Shown here piece after piece: positions 55,811 to 64,000 of a stretch of DNA of 64,000 bases. Position 1 is the stretch's first letter. Each line of letters opens with the position of its first letter. Made by a program: the position numbers and the translations under genes. The stretch is from Acidobacteriota bacterium (GTDB taxonomy: Bacteria; Acidobacteriota; Terriglobia; Terriglobales; SCQP01): assembly GCA_021818955.1 (NCBI GenBank), contig JAKASR010000021.1, forward strand, positions 1 to 64,000. Reading direction: 5' to 3'. The notes beneath the pieces are model-generated. The model saw only the letters and a program-made list of their open reading frames with translations, was not told where the DNA came from and did not search any database.

Positions 55811-55838
55811 CGGCCGGCGGTTTTGTCTCCGCCGGCCG
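55811..55838 (-). terminator. Intrinsic terminator of the BNR-propeller gene
   Basis: A perfect 10-bp stem CGGCCGGCGG/CCGCCGGCCG with an 8-nt loop. On the minus strand it is followed by TTTTC, so it fits termination of the downstream-facing gene ending at 55872. Confidence 0.75.
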
Positions 55839-55871
55839 GTGAAAAATGAAAGACCAACCGCCGGGTAGCCG

Positions 55872-58800
55872 CTAATCCCTGGTTAAGCTGGCCACGGTGG
55901 CGTTGGCCGGCTTGAGATGAATCGACGAGCCGGCGAACAAGGTGGTCGCGCCATGTTTAATCGCCAACCGGTTGAATTGCGCCACGTCGGTTTTGAGGAT
56001 TTGATCGTACTGCGCCAGGTAGCTTTCCAGCTCCGGCCGCATGCGCTTAATCGCCGCTAGCTCCAGCGGCGAAGGCGCCTGGTCGTAGCTGAACAGGCCG
56101 AACATCAACCGCTGGTATTGGCCGTGAAAGCGGGTGAGGTAATGGATGTCGTCCTCGCCCACATTGCGCTGGACATGGGGATTGTAGAGGGTGTTTTGCA
56201 GCTTGGCGATTTTTTTGCCGAGCCGGCTCGCCTGGGCGAGCACCGGCTGGTATTTCGTCCCTTCGCTGCCCAGCAGGCGGCGGGCGGCGGCCAATTGCAG
56301 ATGCAGGCTGTGCATCCGGTTCAAGGCTTCGTTCATGGCCGAAATGTCATCCCGAATCTGCAGCGAAAGCCGCATGGATGCCAGGAAGGCCGCCCGGTTG
56401 AAGGGCAGGCGCGGATCGGGAACCACCCGCACGGTGGTTTTCCGGGTGACGCCATTGGCCGTGACGGCTAGGGTGTAAACTCCGGGACCGGCCGGCGGTC
56501 CAAAGCTGCGGAAGTAGAAGCCTTTGGCCTTGCGCCGCGGCGGCGTTAAGTGCAGCGGCTTGGGCCCGGAATAATTGTCCTGCCAGACTATCTGATTGAT
56601 GCCGGCCTTGGCCGGCCCATAGAGGGTATTGATTTTTTGTCCGGCGGCGTTGGTGACGACGATGCTCACCGGCCCGTGATGCCGCCGTTTTTCCTGCGGC
56701 GTGGGTTTGAGCGTTTTCGGCAGGTAGTAAGTAATCACGGCGCCGCTCGGCGGGTTGGGCGTGGTGAATTCGCCCGGCTCTTCAAAGCCGCCGCGGCGGA
56801 ACGAATGGTACAAAGTCGTCTTCGCCACCGGGAATAGCGTGAGCGGAGAAGAAGTGACCGCTGCCGACCAGTGCTCGAAAGGAATCAGGTTGTCGAGCAC
56901 GAATAATCCGCGGCCATGCGTGGCGACCGCCAGGGCGTGGTGGGCGGGAATGAATTTCAGATCGTAAACCGAAACGGTCGGAAAGTTGGCTTTGGGAAAG
57001 CGCTGCCAGTTGGCGCCATGGTCGAAGGAATAATAAAGCCCATTGTCGGTGCCCAGGACCAGGAAACCGCGATCCGAGGGATCTTCGCGGATAACATGCG
57101 CGGAGCCAAAGGCCGGCAGTCCGGAATCGATGGCTTGCCAGGTGTGTCCAAAGTCGGTGGTGCGGAACACATAGGGATGGTTATCGTCCATCTCATGCCG
57201 GTCCACTGCGATGTAGCACGAGCCGGCGGCAAAGGGCGAAGGCTCGATCTGCGAGATGCGCCCCCACGGGCCCACCCCGGGAAGATTGGCGGCGACATCG
57301 GTCCAGCTTTTGCCGCCATCGCGCGTGTACTGCACCTGGCCATCGTCGGTGCCCACCCAAATCAGATTGGGATTGACCGGGGAAAGGCCGATGGCAAGGA
57401 TGGTGTCGTAGGTTTCGGCGCCGCTGATGTCGTAATCAATCGGCCCGCCGCTGGTCTGTTGCTTGCTCTTATCGTTGCGGGTGAGGTCGGGACTGATGGC
57501 CTGCCAGGTTAAGCCGCCATTGGTCGAGCGCAACAGCTTATTGGCGCCCATATAGACGGTATTCGGTTGGGTGGCGGCGACGGCGATGGGCGTGGTCCAG
57601 TTGAAGCGGTAACGCAGCTTCGCGGGCTCCTCCTGGGAAACCCCGCGCATCGAGGCGCGAATGTAGCGGCTTACGCCGGTTTTCAGGTTCAGCCGCGATG
57701 CATAACCGTTCTGCGACTCGGCATAGATGATATGCGGATTGCTGGGCGCCGGCACCACGTATTGCCCGTCGCCGCCGGCCACGGTGTACCAATCGGAAGG
57801 GCCCACGTCAAACCCTTTGAGGTTCGCCGATAACCCGCACCAGGCGTTGTTGTCTTGCAAGCCGCCGCAGAGACGATAGGGCACGCGCGTGTCGGCCGCG
57901 ACCTGATAGAACTCCTCGATGGGGAGATTGTTGAAATACCGCCAATGCGCGCCGGCATCGGTGGAAACATAGGCGCCCCCATCATTGCCGACCAGGATGC
58001 GATTCGCGTTGGTGGGATCAATCCAGATGGCGTGGTAATCCACATGCACGCCCCCGGCGATGACGTGAGCTGTGCGTCCGCCATCGTTGGATTCGGACAT
58101 GTTCATCGCGATGAAATAAACCCGGTCGGGATTGGTGGGCGAGACCGCCAGATGGCTGAAATAGAAGGGCCGGACATCGAGCACGTGATTATTGCTGACT
58201 TTCTGCCAGTGACTGCCCAAATCATGCGACGCCCACAGCACGCCCAGGCGGCTTTCAATCAGCGCATAGACCAGATTGGGCTGGCTGGGGGCGATCGCCA
58301 GGCCAATGCGGCCCACCAAGCCCGTGGGCAGGCCGCGGTGCAGCCGCTGCCAGGAGGCGCCGCCGTCGGTGGAGCGATAAATACCGCTGTTTTTGCCGCC
58401 GCTTTTCAGAATCCAGGGGTGGCGGGAGAATTCCCACATGCCGGCAAACAGCACCCGCGGATTACCGGGATCCATGACCAAGTCGGAGCAACCGGTATGG
58501 TCGTTGACATAGAGAACTTTTTTCCAGGTCGCACCGCCATCGGTGCTGCGATACACTCCGCGCTCCGCATTCGGCGCCCAGGCATGGCCCAAGACGCCCA
58601 CCAGCACGTCATTCGGGTTATTCGGGTTGATCACGATGCGCGTGATCTGGCCGACATTCCCCAGCCCTTTAAAAATGAAATGGGCGCCGGCATCGGAGGA
58701 GAAGTAAATACCGTCGCCGGTGATGACATCGTTGCGCGGATTGCCCTCGCCGGTCCCCACCCAAACCAGGTTCGGGTTCGAGGGAGCGAGCGCGATGGCG

Positions 58801-59081
58801 CCAATCGAGGCGGTCGGCTGCTTGGTAAAGATCGCTTTCCAGGAGAGGCCGCCATCCACTGTTTTCCAAACGCCGCCCCCGGCGGCGCCAATATAATAAA
58901 TGTTGGGGTTGCCGGGCACGCCGGCCACCGCGGCCACGCGCCCGCCGGCGACGGCGGGGCCAAGATTGCGAAATTTCAAACCTAAAAACGGGTTTTTCGC
59001 GGGTGCGGCCAGCACCACAGCCGTCATTGCCAACGACAGCAAACTCGCCGCCGCGAGGTGTTTCAAACTTCCGGTTTTCAT
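55872..59081 (-). CDS. Exported BNR/VPS10-like beta-propeller protein
   Basis: About 1069 residues. Start at ATG 59081 after GGAGAGG; a signal peptide (LAAASLLSLAMTAVVLAA) follows. From about residue 30 the chain repeats the BNR/Asp-box pattern: GVWKTVDGGLSWKAIF, YRSTDGGATWKKV, YRSTDGGASWQRL, FRTTDFGHTWQAI, YYSFDHGANWQRF. This is the sortilin/VPS10-like propeller family annotated as 'glycosyl hydrolase' in many bacteria, although no glycosidase acid is evident. The last 250 residues (AGVYTLAVTANGVTRKTTVRV, FNRAAFLASMRLSLQI) are a beta domain and a helical bundle. It may bind or degrade polymers outside the cell. No partner gene is adjacent. Confidence 0.8.
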   Translation of the reverse strand: MKTGSLKHLAAASLLSLAMTAVVLAAPAKNPFLGLKFRNLGPAVAGGRVAAVAGVPGNPNIYYIGAAGGGVWKTVDGGLSWKAIFTKQPTASIGAIALAPSNPNLVWVGTGEGNPRNDVITGDGIYFSSDAGAHFIFKGLGNVGQITRIVINPNNPNDVLVGVLGHAWAPNAERGVYRSTDGGATWKKVLYVNDHTGCSDLVMDPGNPRVLFAGMWEFSRHPWILKSGGKNSGIYRSTDGGASWQRLHRGLPTGLVGRIGLAIAPSQPNLVYALIESRLGVLWASHDLGSHWQKVSNNHVLDVRPFYFSHLAVSPTNPDRVYFIAMNMSESNDGGRTAHVIAGGVHVDYHAIWIDPTNANRILVGNDGGAYVSTDAGAHWRYFNNLPIEEFYQVAADTRVPYRLCGGLQDNNAWCGLSANLKGFDVGPSDWYTVAGGDGQYVVPAPSNPHIIYAESQNGYASRLNLKTGVSRYIRASMRGVSQEEPAKLRYRFNWTTPIAVAATQPNTVYMGANKLLRSTNGGLTWQAISPDLTRNDKSKQQTSGGPIDYDISGAETYDTILAIGLSPVNPNLIWVGTDDGQVQYTRDGGKSWTDVAANLPGVGPWGRISQIEPSPFAAGSCYIAVDRHEMDDNHPYVFRTTDFGHTWQAIDSGLPAFGSAHVIREDPSDRGFLVLGTDNGLYYSFDHGANWQRFPKANFPTVSVYDLKFIPAHHALAVATHGRGLFVLDNLIPFEHWSAAVTSSPLTLFPVAKTTLYHSFRRGGFEEPGEFTTPNPPSGAVITYYLPKTLKPTPQEKRRHHGPVSIVVTNAAGQKINTLYGPAKAGINQIVWQDNYSGPKPLHLTPPRRKAKGFYFRSFGPPAGPGVYTLAVTANGVTRKTTVRVVPDPRLPFNRAAFLASMRLSLQIRDDISAMNEALNRMHSLHLQLAAARRLLGSEGTKYQPVLAQASRLGKKIAKLQNTLYNPHVQRNVGEDDIHYLTRFHGQYQRLMFGLFSYDQAPSPLELAAIKRMRPELESYLAQYDQILKTDVAQFNRLAIKHGATTLFAGSSIHLKPANATVASLTRD

Positions 59082-59266
59082 GGGTCTATCTGCCTCTCCA
59101 GGCGTAATTTGGGCGATTCGCGCCGCAACCTGACGTAGGGCCGCACCGCCGGGAATACGAACATGGTACGTCAACTCCGGCCGGCAGGTTACCGTTAAAA
59201 ATGGAAAAAGCGGAGTGGGCGCCCCGGCGAGCCCGCCCCCCGCCGCTTAAAACCAGCAAGGGCAAG

Positions 59267-59463
59267 GCGGCTCGGCCGCTTTTACTTTAGGCGCTGACGC
59301 TTTCGCAAACGTCCGGCCGAAGCCGGACGCTTGGCTTATTGTCGTTAATAGGCGCGGGACCTAAAAGCAACCCCGCGCTTCGGCCTACGATCATGGCTTC
59401 AGGCAATTTCTCCGAAATTGCTTCGGACGATAATTTCTGTCCGACTCGGCCGTTAACGCTTTG
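59267..59463 (+). repeat. Composite polar repeat, long copy 13
   Basis: GCGGCTCGGCCGC, TTTTACTTTA, GGCGCTGACGCTTTCGCAAA, GTCCGGCCGAAGCCGGAC, GCGCGGG/CCCGCGC, AATTTCTCCGAAATTG and the tail GTCCGACTCGGCCGTTAACG. A second GTTAACGCTTTAGG follows at 59507. It lies just upstream of the acyl-CoA dehydrogenase gene. Confidence 0.85.
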
Positions 59464-59528
59464 CGAGTTTTTCAGATTTACTGCCGTATCGCGGCATGGA
59501 TCCGGCGTTAACGCTTTAGGATGAAACT

Positions 59529-61349
59529 ATGGCCAGTAATGCGGAAACCCCCAAATCCGGCTTCGGCGGCGAATTCCTGCTGCGCCTGCCGGAACGGATT
59601 GCGACGCCGGAAGATTTCAACGAACAACAGCGCATGATCGGCGCGACCGCGGAGCGGTTCGCCCGGGAGGAGGTCGAGCCGGCGGCGGAAGAACTGGAAA
59701 AACCCGACCTGGAACGCATGCGTTCGCTGCTGCGGAAAGCGGCGGAATTGGGTTTGTGCGCCGCCGATGTGCCCGAGGAATATGGCGGGCTGGGCCTGGG
59801 TTTGGCCAGTTCCACCATCATTGCCGACCGTATCGCGCGCTATGGCTCGTTTTCCGTCAGCTTCAGCGGCCATACCGGCATCGGAACCCTGCCCGTGCTC
59901 TATTTCGGCACCGAAGAGCAGAAACGGCGCTACCTGCCGCGCCTGGCAAGCGGCGAATGGATTGGGGCGTATGCGCTCAGCGAATCCGGATCGGGCTCGG
60001 ACGCGCTGGCCGCACGCGCGCGGGCGGAGCGCGCCGGCCACGCCTACTTGCTCAACGGCGAAAAAATGTGGACCACGAACGCCGCCCTGGCCGGCCTGTT
60101 CACAGTGTTCGCCAAGCTGGAAGGCGAACGCTTTACCGCCTTTCTGGTGGAGCGCGATTTTCCCGGAGTCACTTTGGGCGCGGAAGAAGAGAAAATGGGC
60201 CTCAAGGGATCCTCCACGCGGCCGCTGCTGCTCAATCAGGCGCGGGTGCCGGAGGCGAACGTGCTGGGCGAGATCGGGCGCGGGCACGTGGTGGCTTTTA
60301 ATATCTTAAATATCGGACGGTTGAAACTGGCCGCCGCCTGCTTGGGCGGCGCCCGCACCACCCTCGCCGACGCCGCCGGCTACGCCGTGCAACGCCGGGC
60401 ATTTGGGCATGCCATCGCCGAATTCGGCCTGGTGCAACAAATGCTGGCGGCCATGGCGGCCGACCTTTACGCCTGCGAAGCGGCGGTGTATCGCACCGTC
60501 GGGCTGATTGAAGCGCGTTTGGCGACCGGCGAAGGCGGCCCTGCCGGCGGCGCGCTCGCCGGGGAGGCCAACCGCGCCGTGCTCCCCGCCCTCGAAGCCT
60601 ATGCTGCCGAGTGCTCCCTGCTGAAAGTGGCGGGGAGTGAAATGCTCGACCGCGCGGTGGACGCCAATGTGCAATTGCACGGCGGGTACGGCTACGTCAA
60701 AGGTTATGCCGCCGAGCGCGCCTTTCGCGATGCCCGCGTGAATCGCATCTTCGAAGGCACCAATGAGATCAATCGCCTGTTGATTTCCGGGCTCATGCTG
60801 CGGCGGGCGCAAAAAGGCGAATTGGCGCTGCTGGCCGCCGCGCAGGCGGCGCAGCAGCAGTTGCTGTCGCGCCGCCCCGGCGCCGGCATGGACGCCCAGG
60901 CGGCCGCCGGCATGAGCGGGTCAGATTTTCCCCCCGCCCGCGCCTGGCTCGAAGGGGCGCGCTCGCTCTGGCTGTTGCTGGCCGGCGGCGCGTGGCAGAA
61001 ATACCGGCAAGCGCTGGCTGAGCAACAACCGGTATTGGCCGCGCTTTCGGATCTTATGCTGGAACTTTACCTGGCGCAGTCGGCCGGGCTGCGCGCGGCG
61101 CAAGCTTCGGCTCTGCCACAAGCGGAAACCCATGCCCTGCTGGGGCAAGCCGCGCTTGAGCGCGCCGCCGCCCGCTTTGAATCCACAGCCAAGCGCCTGG
61201 CGGCGGCGATCGCGGAAGGCGATAATTGGCGCGTGCTTAACTCCGCCCGCCGCCGCCTGCTGGCGCGCGATCCCCTGGATGGCTTCACCCTTGATGCGCA
61301 AGTCGCCTCCGCGGTTTTGGCCTCAGGCCGCTATCCGATCGCATGGTGA
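59529..61349 (+). CDS. Acyl-CoA dehydrogenase with C-terminal extension
   Basis: FAD enzyme of fatty-acid or related acyl-CoA oxidation. 606 residues: helical N-domain with DVPEEYGGLGLGL, beta-domain with AYALSESGSGSDALA, GEKMWTTNAALAGLF and VTLGAEEEKMGLKGSSTRPL, helical C-domain with GRLKLAAACLGGARTTL, ANVQLHGGYGYVKGY and RIFEGTNEINRLL, where E409 is the expected catalytic base. About 170 residues follow beyond the core, as in VLCAD/ACAD9-type and some bacterial FadE5-like enzymes. AGGATGAAACT precedes the start. It ends 27 nt inside the end of the small zinc-ribbon gene, which runs the other way. No electron-transfer flavoprotein or thiolase gene is adjacent, so the chain length it uses is open. 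Confidence 0.9.
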   Translation: MASNAETPKSGFGGEFLLRLPERIATPEDFNEQQRMIGATAERFAREEVEPAAEELEKPDLERMRSLLRKAAELGLCAADVPEEYGGLGLGLASSTIIADRIARYGSFSVSFSGHTGIGTLPVLYFGTEEQKRRYLPRLASGEWIGAYALSESGSGSDALAARARAERAGHAYLLNGEKMWTTNAALAGLFTVFAKLEGERFTAFLVERDFPGVTLGAEEEKMGLKGSSTRPLLLNQARVPEANVLGEIGRGHVVAFNILNIGRLKLAAACLGGARTTLADAAGYAVQRRAFGHAIAEFGLVQQMLAAMAADLYACEAAVYRTVGLIEARLATGEGGPAGGALAGEANRAVLPALEAYAAECSLLKVAGSEMLDRAVDANVQLHGGYGYVKGYAAERAFRDARVNRIFEGTNEINRLLISGLMLRRAQKGELALLAAAQAAQQQLLSRRPGAGMDAQAAAGMSGSDFPPARAWLEGARSLWLLLAGGAWQKYRQALAEQQPVLAALSDLMLELYLAQSAGLRAAQASALPQAETHALLGQAALERAAARFESTAKRLAAAIAEGDNWRVLNSARRRLLARDPLDGFTLDAQVASAVLASGRYPIAW

Positions 61350-61667
61350 ATCGTGGTTCGCCCTTAACGGAGACGGCGCTTTCCTGTCTTGATCGCCAGT
61401 GATCACCCTCAAGGTATGCGCCATCAGGAAGCTACCCGCTAGAGTCAGAAAAGTGGCGAGATATTGCAGCGCGTTCATGGCATGATGGCGGCGATGTTCT
61501 TCGCATCGGTGCTGCTCGAACATGGCTTTTGTCCGTTCCGTGGAATGGCAGGGATTTTCGGCCAGTTTGGACCAATTGCACGCGGAGCACTTCCACGCGA
61601 CGATCTGTCCTTTAGCGTTCACTTTGGGCTCGAGTTCGCGCTGCGCCTTTTTTTGCATTGTAATCAT
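61323..61667 (-). CDS. Small zinc-ribbon-like protein with a membrane helix
   Basis: 114 residues, start ATG with AGGAGG six nt upstream. WKCSACNWSKLAENPCHSTE and AMFEQHRCEEHRR hold a CxxC pair with later Cys and His, likely to bind zinc; proteins of the form 'WrCsaCdWs...F..HrC' are common and uncharacterised in acidobacteria. After it comes a helix LQYLATFLTLAGSFLMAHTL and a basic tail. The end overlaps the acyl-CoA dehydrogenase gene convergently by 27 bp. Role unknown; DNA or protein binding is possible. Confidence 0.6.
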   Translation of the reverse strand: MITMQKKAQRELEPKVNAKGQIVAWKCSACNWSKLAENPCHSTERTKAMFEQHRCEEHRRHHAMNALQYLATFLTLAGSFLMAHTLRVITGDQDRKAPSPLRANHDSPCDRIAA

Positions 61668-62050
61668 GAGTAACCTCCTATGAAGCCAAGGGAATCAGGG
61701 CGTCCATGAACGCTCTCAGCCGGCTGGCGGCATGGAGCAGGGCGCAGGCTCGCATCCACGACGCCGGCTGTATTCTCTGGCAACTGCTCTTTTTATGAAC
61801 CGGGCAATTTATTTACCGAATCGGATACCTTTGTAGGGATTGGATTTAGCCGAGTACCGGCGGCGTCTATGCGGTAATTTTTTTCTGTTCTTGGATCAAG
61901 CGCGAGTGGATCGAATTCATTTCGCTGGCCTCTGCCGCCATTACGGGCGGCTAGGCCGCTTTTACTTTTAGGCGCTGTCGCTTTCGCACAAGATGACATC
62001 ATTTTTCAATTTTGCCGGCGGAGATTATTCGATTTGGCCGCCGGCAATGC
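61668..62050. other. Intergenic region with a partial composite repeat
   Basis: No gene recognised. A partial composite repeat lies at 61947-61990; the rest has no clear hairpin or motif. The region holds the promoter of the zinc-ribbon gene and the end of the TPR gene, neither clearly visible. Confidence 0.5.
61947..61990 (+). repeat. Composite polar repeat, minimal copy 14
   Basis: GCGGCTAGGCCGC, TTTTACTTTTA and GGCGCTGTCGCTTTCGCA only. Same orientation as all other copies. Confidence 0.75.
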
Positions 62051-63073
62051 TTATTGCATTGAATTGGGCTCGGCAACCCCGTGCGCAATCATGTCTTTTA
62101 CGATGGCGCGGGCGCGCTTGGCCTGTTTGCCGTGGGCATCGGCCTTGAGGTAGAGCTCGAATTCATGCCGGGCGGCGGGATAATTGTGGCCCCGAACGGC
62201 CAGATTGGCCAGCAGGATATGCAAGTTGGCCGATGTCGCGCCGGCGGCTTCGGCGTGTGCGAGCGCGGTTTGGGCCCGCCGCCAATGCTGGCTGCCGTAT
62301 TCGGCCCGTCCCAGTTCCCAATACCACTGCCATGGGCGTGCATTTACGGCTGTCTTCGCGGCCGCCTTCGTCTTGGCCGCCCTGCCCGCGGTAGCGGTTG
62401 CGGCCTGCAGCCGGCGTACGGCGCGTTGCCAATGGCGGTGATTGTTATCGTAGCGGGCCAGGTTCACGGCGGCGGAGACCTGGGCGGGGTCGAGTTGTAT
62501 TGACTTGCGCCAGGCCCGGCGCGCCTGCCGCATCTTGTGCAGGCGCTCGTAGGTCTCGCCCATCAACTCGTAACCGGCGGCGAAACCCGGCGCCGCCGCC
62601 ACCACGGATTTAAGCGCCGAAATCGCGGGCTGGAAATCGTTTTTTTGCAGCAGTTTCACTGCGCGCAGATAGTCGGCTTTAGCCTGGGCTGACAGCGAAA
62701 AGCGTTCCGATGAATAAGCAGGAATCGAATTGGAACGGGTCCGGGGATGCAGGATGAGCGTGGTCTCGGTAAAAAAATTATTGGCGATTTGCACCACGGT
62801 TTGCGCCGTGCGATAGCCCGCTAAACTGGCCGTCACCGTGAAAAAACTGCCGGCCGGCAGATCATAGAAAGCGAAGCGGCCGTCGGTGCTGGTTTCCGTC
62901 CTGCCGACAAACTGCCCGACCGAAGTCGTCAGCGTGACCCTGGCCAGGCTGGCATGGGTCATGCCCGGCGCCAGCCAGATCCGGCCTTCTATTTTTTTAC
63001 TGTTGATCATCATTTGCAGCAGCATGCCGCTCGCCAGCATCGCCATCATCCATTTAAGTCCTAAAGCCTGCAT
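62051..63073 (-). CDS. Exported protein with carboxypeptidase-regulatory and TPR domains
   Basis: 340 residues from ATG at 63073 with GGGAGG upstream. A signal or anchor segment (LKWMMAMLASGMLLQMM) precedes a beta-sandwich like CarboxypepD_reg (IWLAPGMTHASLARVTLTTS, FAFYDLPAGSFFTVTASLAG), then TPR units (YLRAVKLLQKNDFQPAISAL, AAGYELMGETYERLHKMRQA, YWELGRAEYGSQHWRRAQTA). Combined domains of this type are common in acidobacteria and probably scaffold other proteins at the cell surface or periplasm. It lies 23 nt behind the nicotinamidase gene in the same direction and may be in its transcript. No specific function can be given. Confidence 0.7.
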   Translation of the reverse strand: MQALGLKWMMAMLASGMLLQMMINSKKIEGRIWLAPGMTHASLARVTLTTSVGQFVGRTETSTDGRFAFYDLPAGSFFTVTASLAGYRTAQTVVQIANNFFTETTLILHPRTRSNSIPAYSSERFSLSAQAKADYLRAVKLLQKNDFQPAISALKSVVAAAPGFAAGYELMGETYERLHKMRQARRAWRKSIQLDPAQVSAAVNLARYDNNHRHWQRAVRRLQAATATAGRAAKTKAAAKTAVNARPWQWYWELGRAEYGSQHWRRAQTALAHAEAAGATSANLHILLANLAVRGHNYPAARHEFELYLKADAHGKQAKRARAIVKDMIAHGVAEPNSMQ

Positions 63074-63096
63074 CGGGCGCCTCCCTGCTGATGGAC

Positions 63097-63708
63097 TTAT
63101 GACCAATGCCCCAATATTGCGCCGCCACGTTGCAAATCTTCCAGCGCCTGGCGGCTGCCTTCCGCATCAATTCCGCGCATGGCGGGCAGCAGCAAGACGA
63201 CTTCGAACCCGAGCTTGAGCGCGCTCGCGGCGGTCGCGCGCACGCAATAATCGGTGGCCAGCCCGCCGATCCAGAGCCGGCGAACGCCATCCTGGCGCAG
63301 GCGCTCCGCTACCTGTGCGCCTTGTTCGTCGCGCCCCTCAAACCCGTCATAGCCCTCTTCTTCCACGCCCGTTCCTTTGGAAAAAATCACGGTGGAAGGC
63401 GGCAGGCGCAGGCGGGGGTGAAACTCCGCTCCGGAAGTGCCGGCGACGCAGTGCGCCGGCCAGGCGCCAATGGGCAGAAAATGGCGGCTCTGGGCGGGGT
63501 GCCAATCGCGCGTGGCGTAAACGTGCTGCGGACGAGAGCGTTCGAGAAAGGCGTTCCAGACCGGAACCACGGCATCGCCTTCAGGCACGGCCAAGGCGCC
63601 TCCCGAACAGAAGTCCCGCTGCACGTCCACAATCAATGCCGCCTCGCCGGAAGGCAGTGGAGTGGCGGGCAAAACAGGCGGGGGTGAAGTGAAGGCCATA
63701 GTTTCCAT
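63097..63708 (-). CDS. pncA: Nicotinamidase/isochorismatase-family hydrolase
   Basis: Cysteine hydrolase that would turn nicotinamide into nicotinic acid for NAD salvage. The catalytic triad is D28 in LIVDVQRDFCSGG, K111 in IFSKGTGVEEEGYDGFEG, and C155 in GLATDYCVRATA. The metal site is in YATRDWHPAQSRHF, and WPAHCVAGTSGAEFH is the typical nicotinamidase segment. I begin at the ATG at 63708 (METMAF); a longer frame opens with TTG at 63753. It has about 203 residues, usual for PncA. It lies close upstream of the TPR gene. Pyrazinamidase activity is likely too. Confidence 0.88.
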   Translation of the reverse strand: METMAFTSPPPVLPATPLPSGEAALIVDVQRDFCSGGALAVPEGDAVVPVWNAFLERSRPQHVYATRDWHPAQSRHFLPIGAWPAHCVAGTSGAEFHPRLRLPPSTVIFSKGTGVEEEGYDGFEGRDEQGAQVAERLRQDGVRRLWIGGLATDYCVRATAASALKLGFEVVLLLPAMRGIDAEGSRQALEDLQRGGAILGHWS

Positions 63709-63816
63709 ATTCGCATGCCGCTCTGCCGCGAAGACTCTGCGGGAATTTGCCAACCGGCCGGCCGTTAACTTTCATGACGATTGACCCGGGGGAAACGAGC
63801 ACGGCATACTTGGGCC

Positions 63817-64000
63817 ATGCAAGGGAGTGCGAAAAATCCTGTCAAACCCGCTCCCGAAACCGAACCGGTGGCAATGGAAGCCGGCAACTTTAAGGCCGTG
63901 ATCGTGGATGACGAGCAACTCGCCCGCGATGAGTTGGCCTACCTGCTGAATGCCTTTCCCGGGGTGGAAATCGTGGCCCAGGGACGCAACGGCCTGGAAG
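63817..64000 (+). CDS. Response regulator, LytTR-type by N-terminus (partial)
   Basis: Only the first 61 codons are in the window. After about 25 leader residues the receiver domain starts KAVIVDDEQLARDELAYLL followed by NAFPGVEIVAQGRNGLE, the exact style of LytR/AlgR-type response regulators. The phosphorylated Asp and any LytTR DNA-binding domain lie beyond the right edge. The start at the ATG at 63817 has no clear Shine-Dalgarno; the ATG about 20 codons later is an alternative. It is divergent from the nicotinamidase gene. Confidence 0.75.
   Translation, partial: MQGSAKNPVKPAPETEPVAMEAGNFKAVIVDDEQLARDELAYLLNAFPGVEIVAQGRNGLE

Overview
The window reads as one chromosomal segment of a GC-rich bacterium, most probably an acidobacterium (Acidobacteriota, Terriglobia-like). 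The indications are typical of that phylum: an Oar-like TonB-dependent receptor with an N-terminal carboxypeptidase-regulatory domain, a giant exported protein built of choice-of-anchor-D/ASH, SBBP, FG-GAP, NHL and Kelch-like repeats, membrane-anchored one-component regulators with extracytoplasmic beta-propellers, a bshC gene for bacillithiol synthesis, and many small exported proteins with regulatory or TPR domains. No rRNA, tRNA, CRISPR array or transposase was recognised.

Layout. 0-1.1 kb: the start of a mobile-element primase/helicase-like gene, then arrays of a GCGCARA heptamer and the first long intergenic repeat. 1.86-3.55 kb: gpsA and plsY (glycerophospholipid synthesis), overlapping on the minus strand. 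3.6-7.0 kb: an AT-richer island with a coupled ATPase/TOPRIM-like pair, a 223-bp decayed copy of the 3' end of the neighbouring acylase gene, and an exported protein of unknown function. 7.1-10.1 kb: a penicillin-acylase-family hydrolase. 11.1-25.1 kb: the giant exported repeat protein. 25.5-33.4 kb: a membrane-bound regulator, a TMTC-like glycosyltransferase, a glycine-zipper exported protein, a LacD-type aldolase, a sugar-phosphate nucleotidyltransferase and an ECF sigma factor. 33.9-35.8 kb: an envelope cluster of an anchored rubrerythrin-like protein and two paralogous exported helical proteins. 36.1-38.9 kb: a histidine kinase and an NtrC-type regulator. 38.9-41.6 kb: a DHDPS-family aldolase with bshC. 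42-48 kb: the TonB-dependent receptor, a PAS protein resembling a degenerate kinase, a membrane cytochrome c and a Cys-containing exported protein. 48.1-55.7 kb: a CadC-like regulator divergent from a run of exported proteins (pilin-like, CsgG/OmpA fusion, C70-like protease, hypothetical). 55.9-64 kb: a BNR-propeller protein, an acyl-CoA dehydrogenase, a small zinc-ribbon membrane protein, a TPR protein, a nicotinamidase and the start of a LytTR-type response regulator.

Two repeat systems run through the non-coding DNA. One is the GCGCARA heptamer array with an embedded palindromic cassette (0.4-0.8 kb, 3.6-3.75 kb and a trace at 5.79 kb). The other is a composite family of hairpin modules, with about fourteen full or partial copies, all intergenic and, as far as I can read, all in the same orientation on the given strand whatever the direction of the flanking genes. 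The best candidate for an undescribed functional system is the ATPase/TOPRIM-like pair at 3.8-5.4 kb. The best candidate for an undescribed sequence element is the polar composite repeat. All functional assignments come from motifs and family knowledge read by eye; no database search was run.
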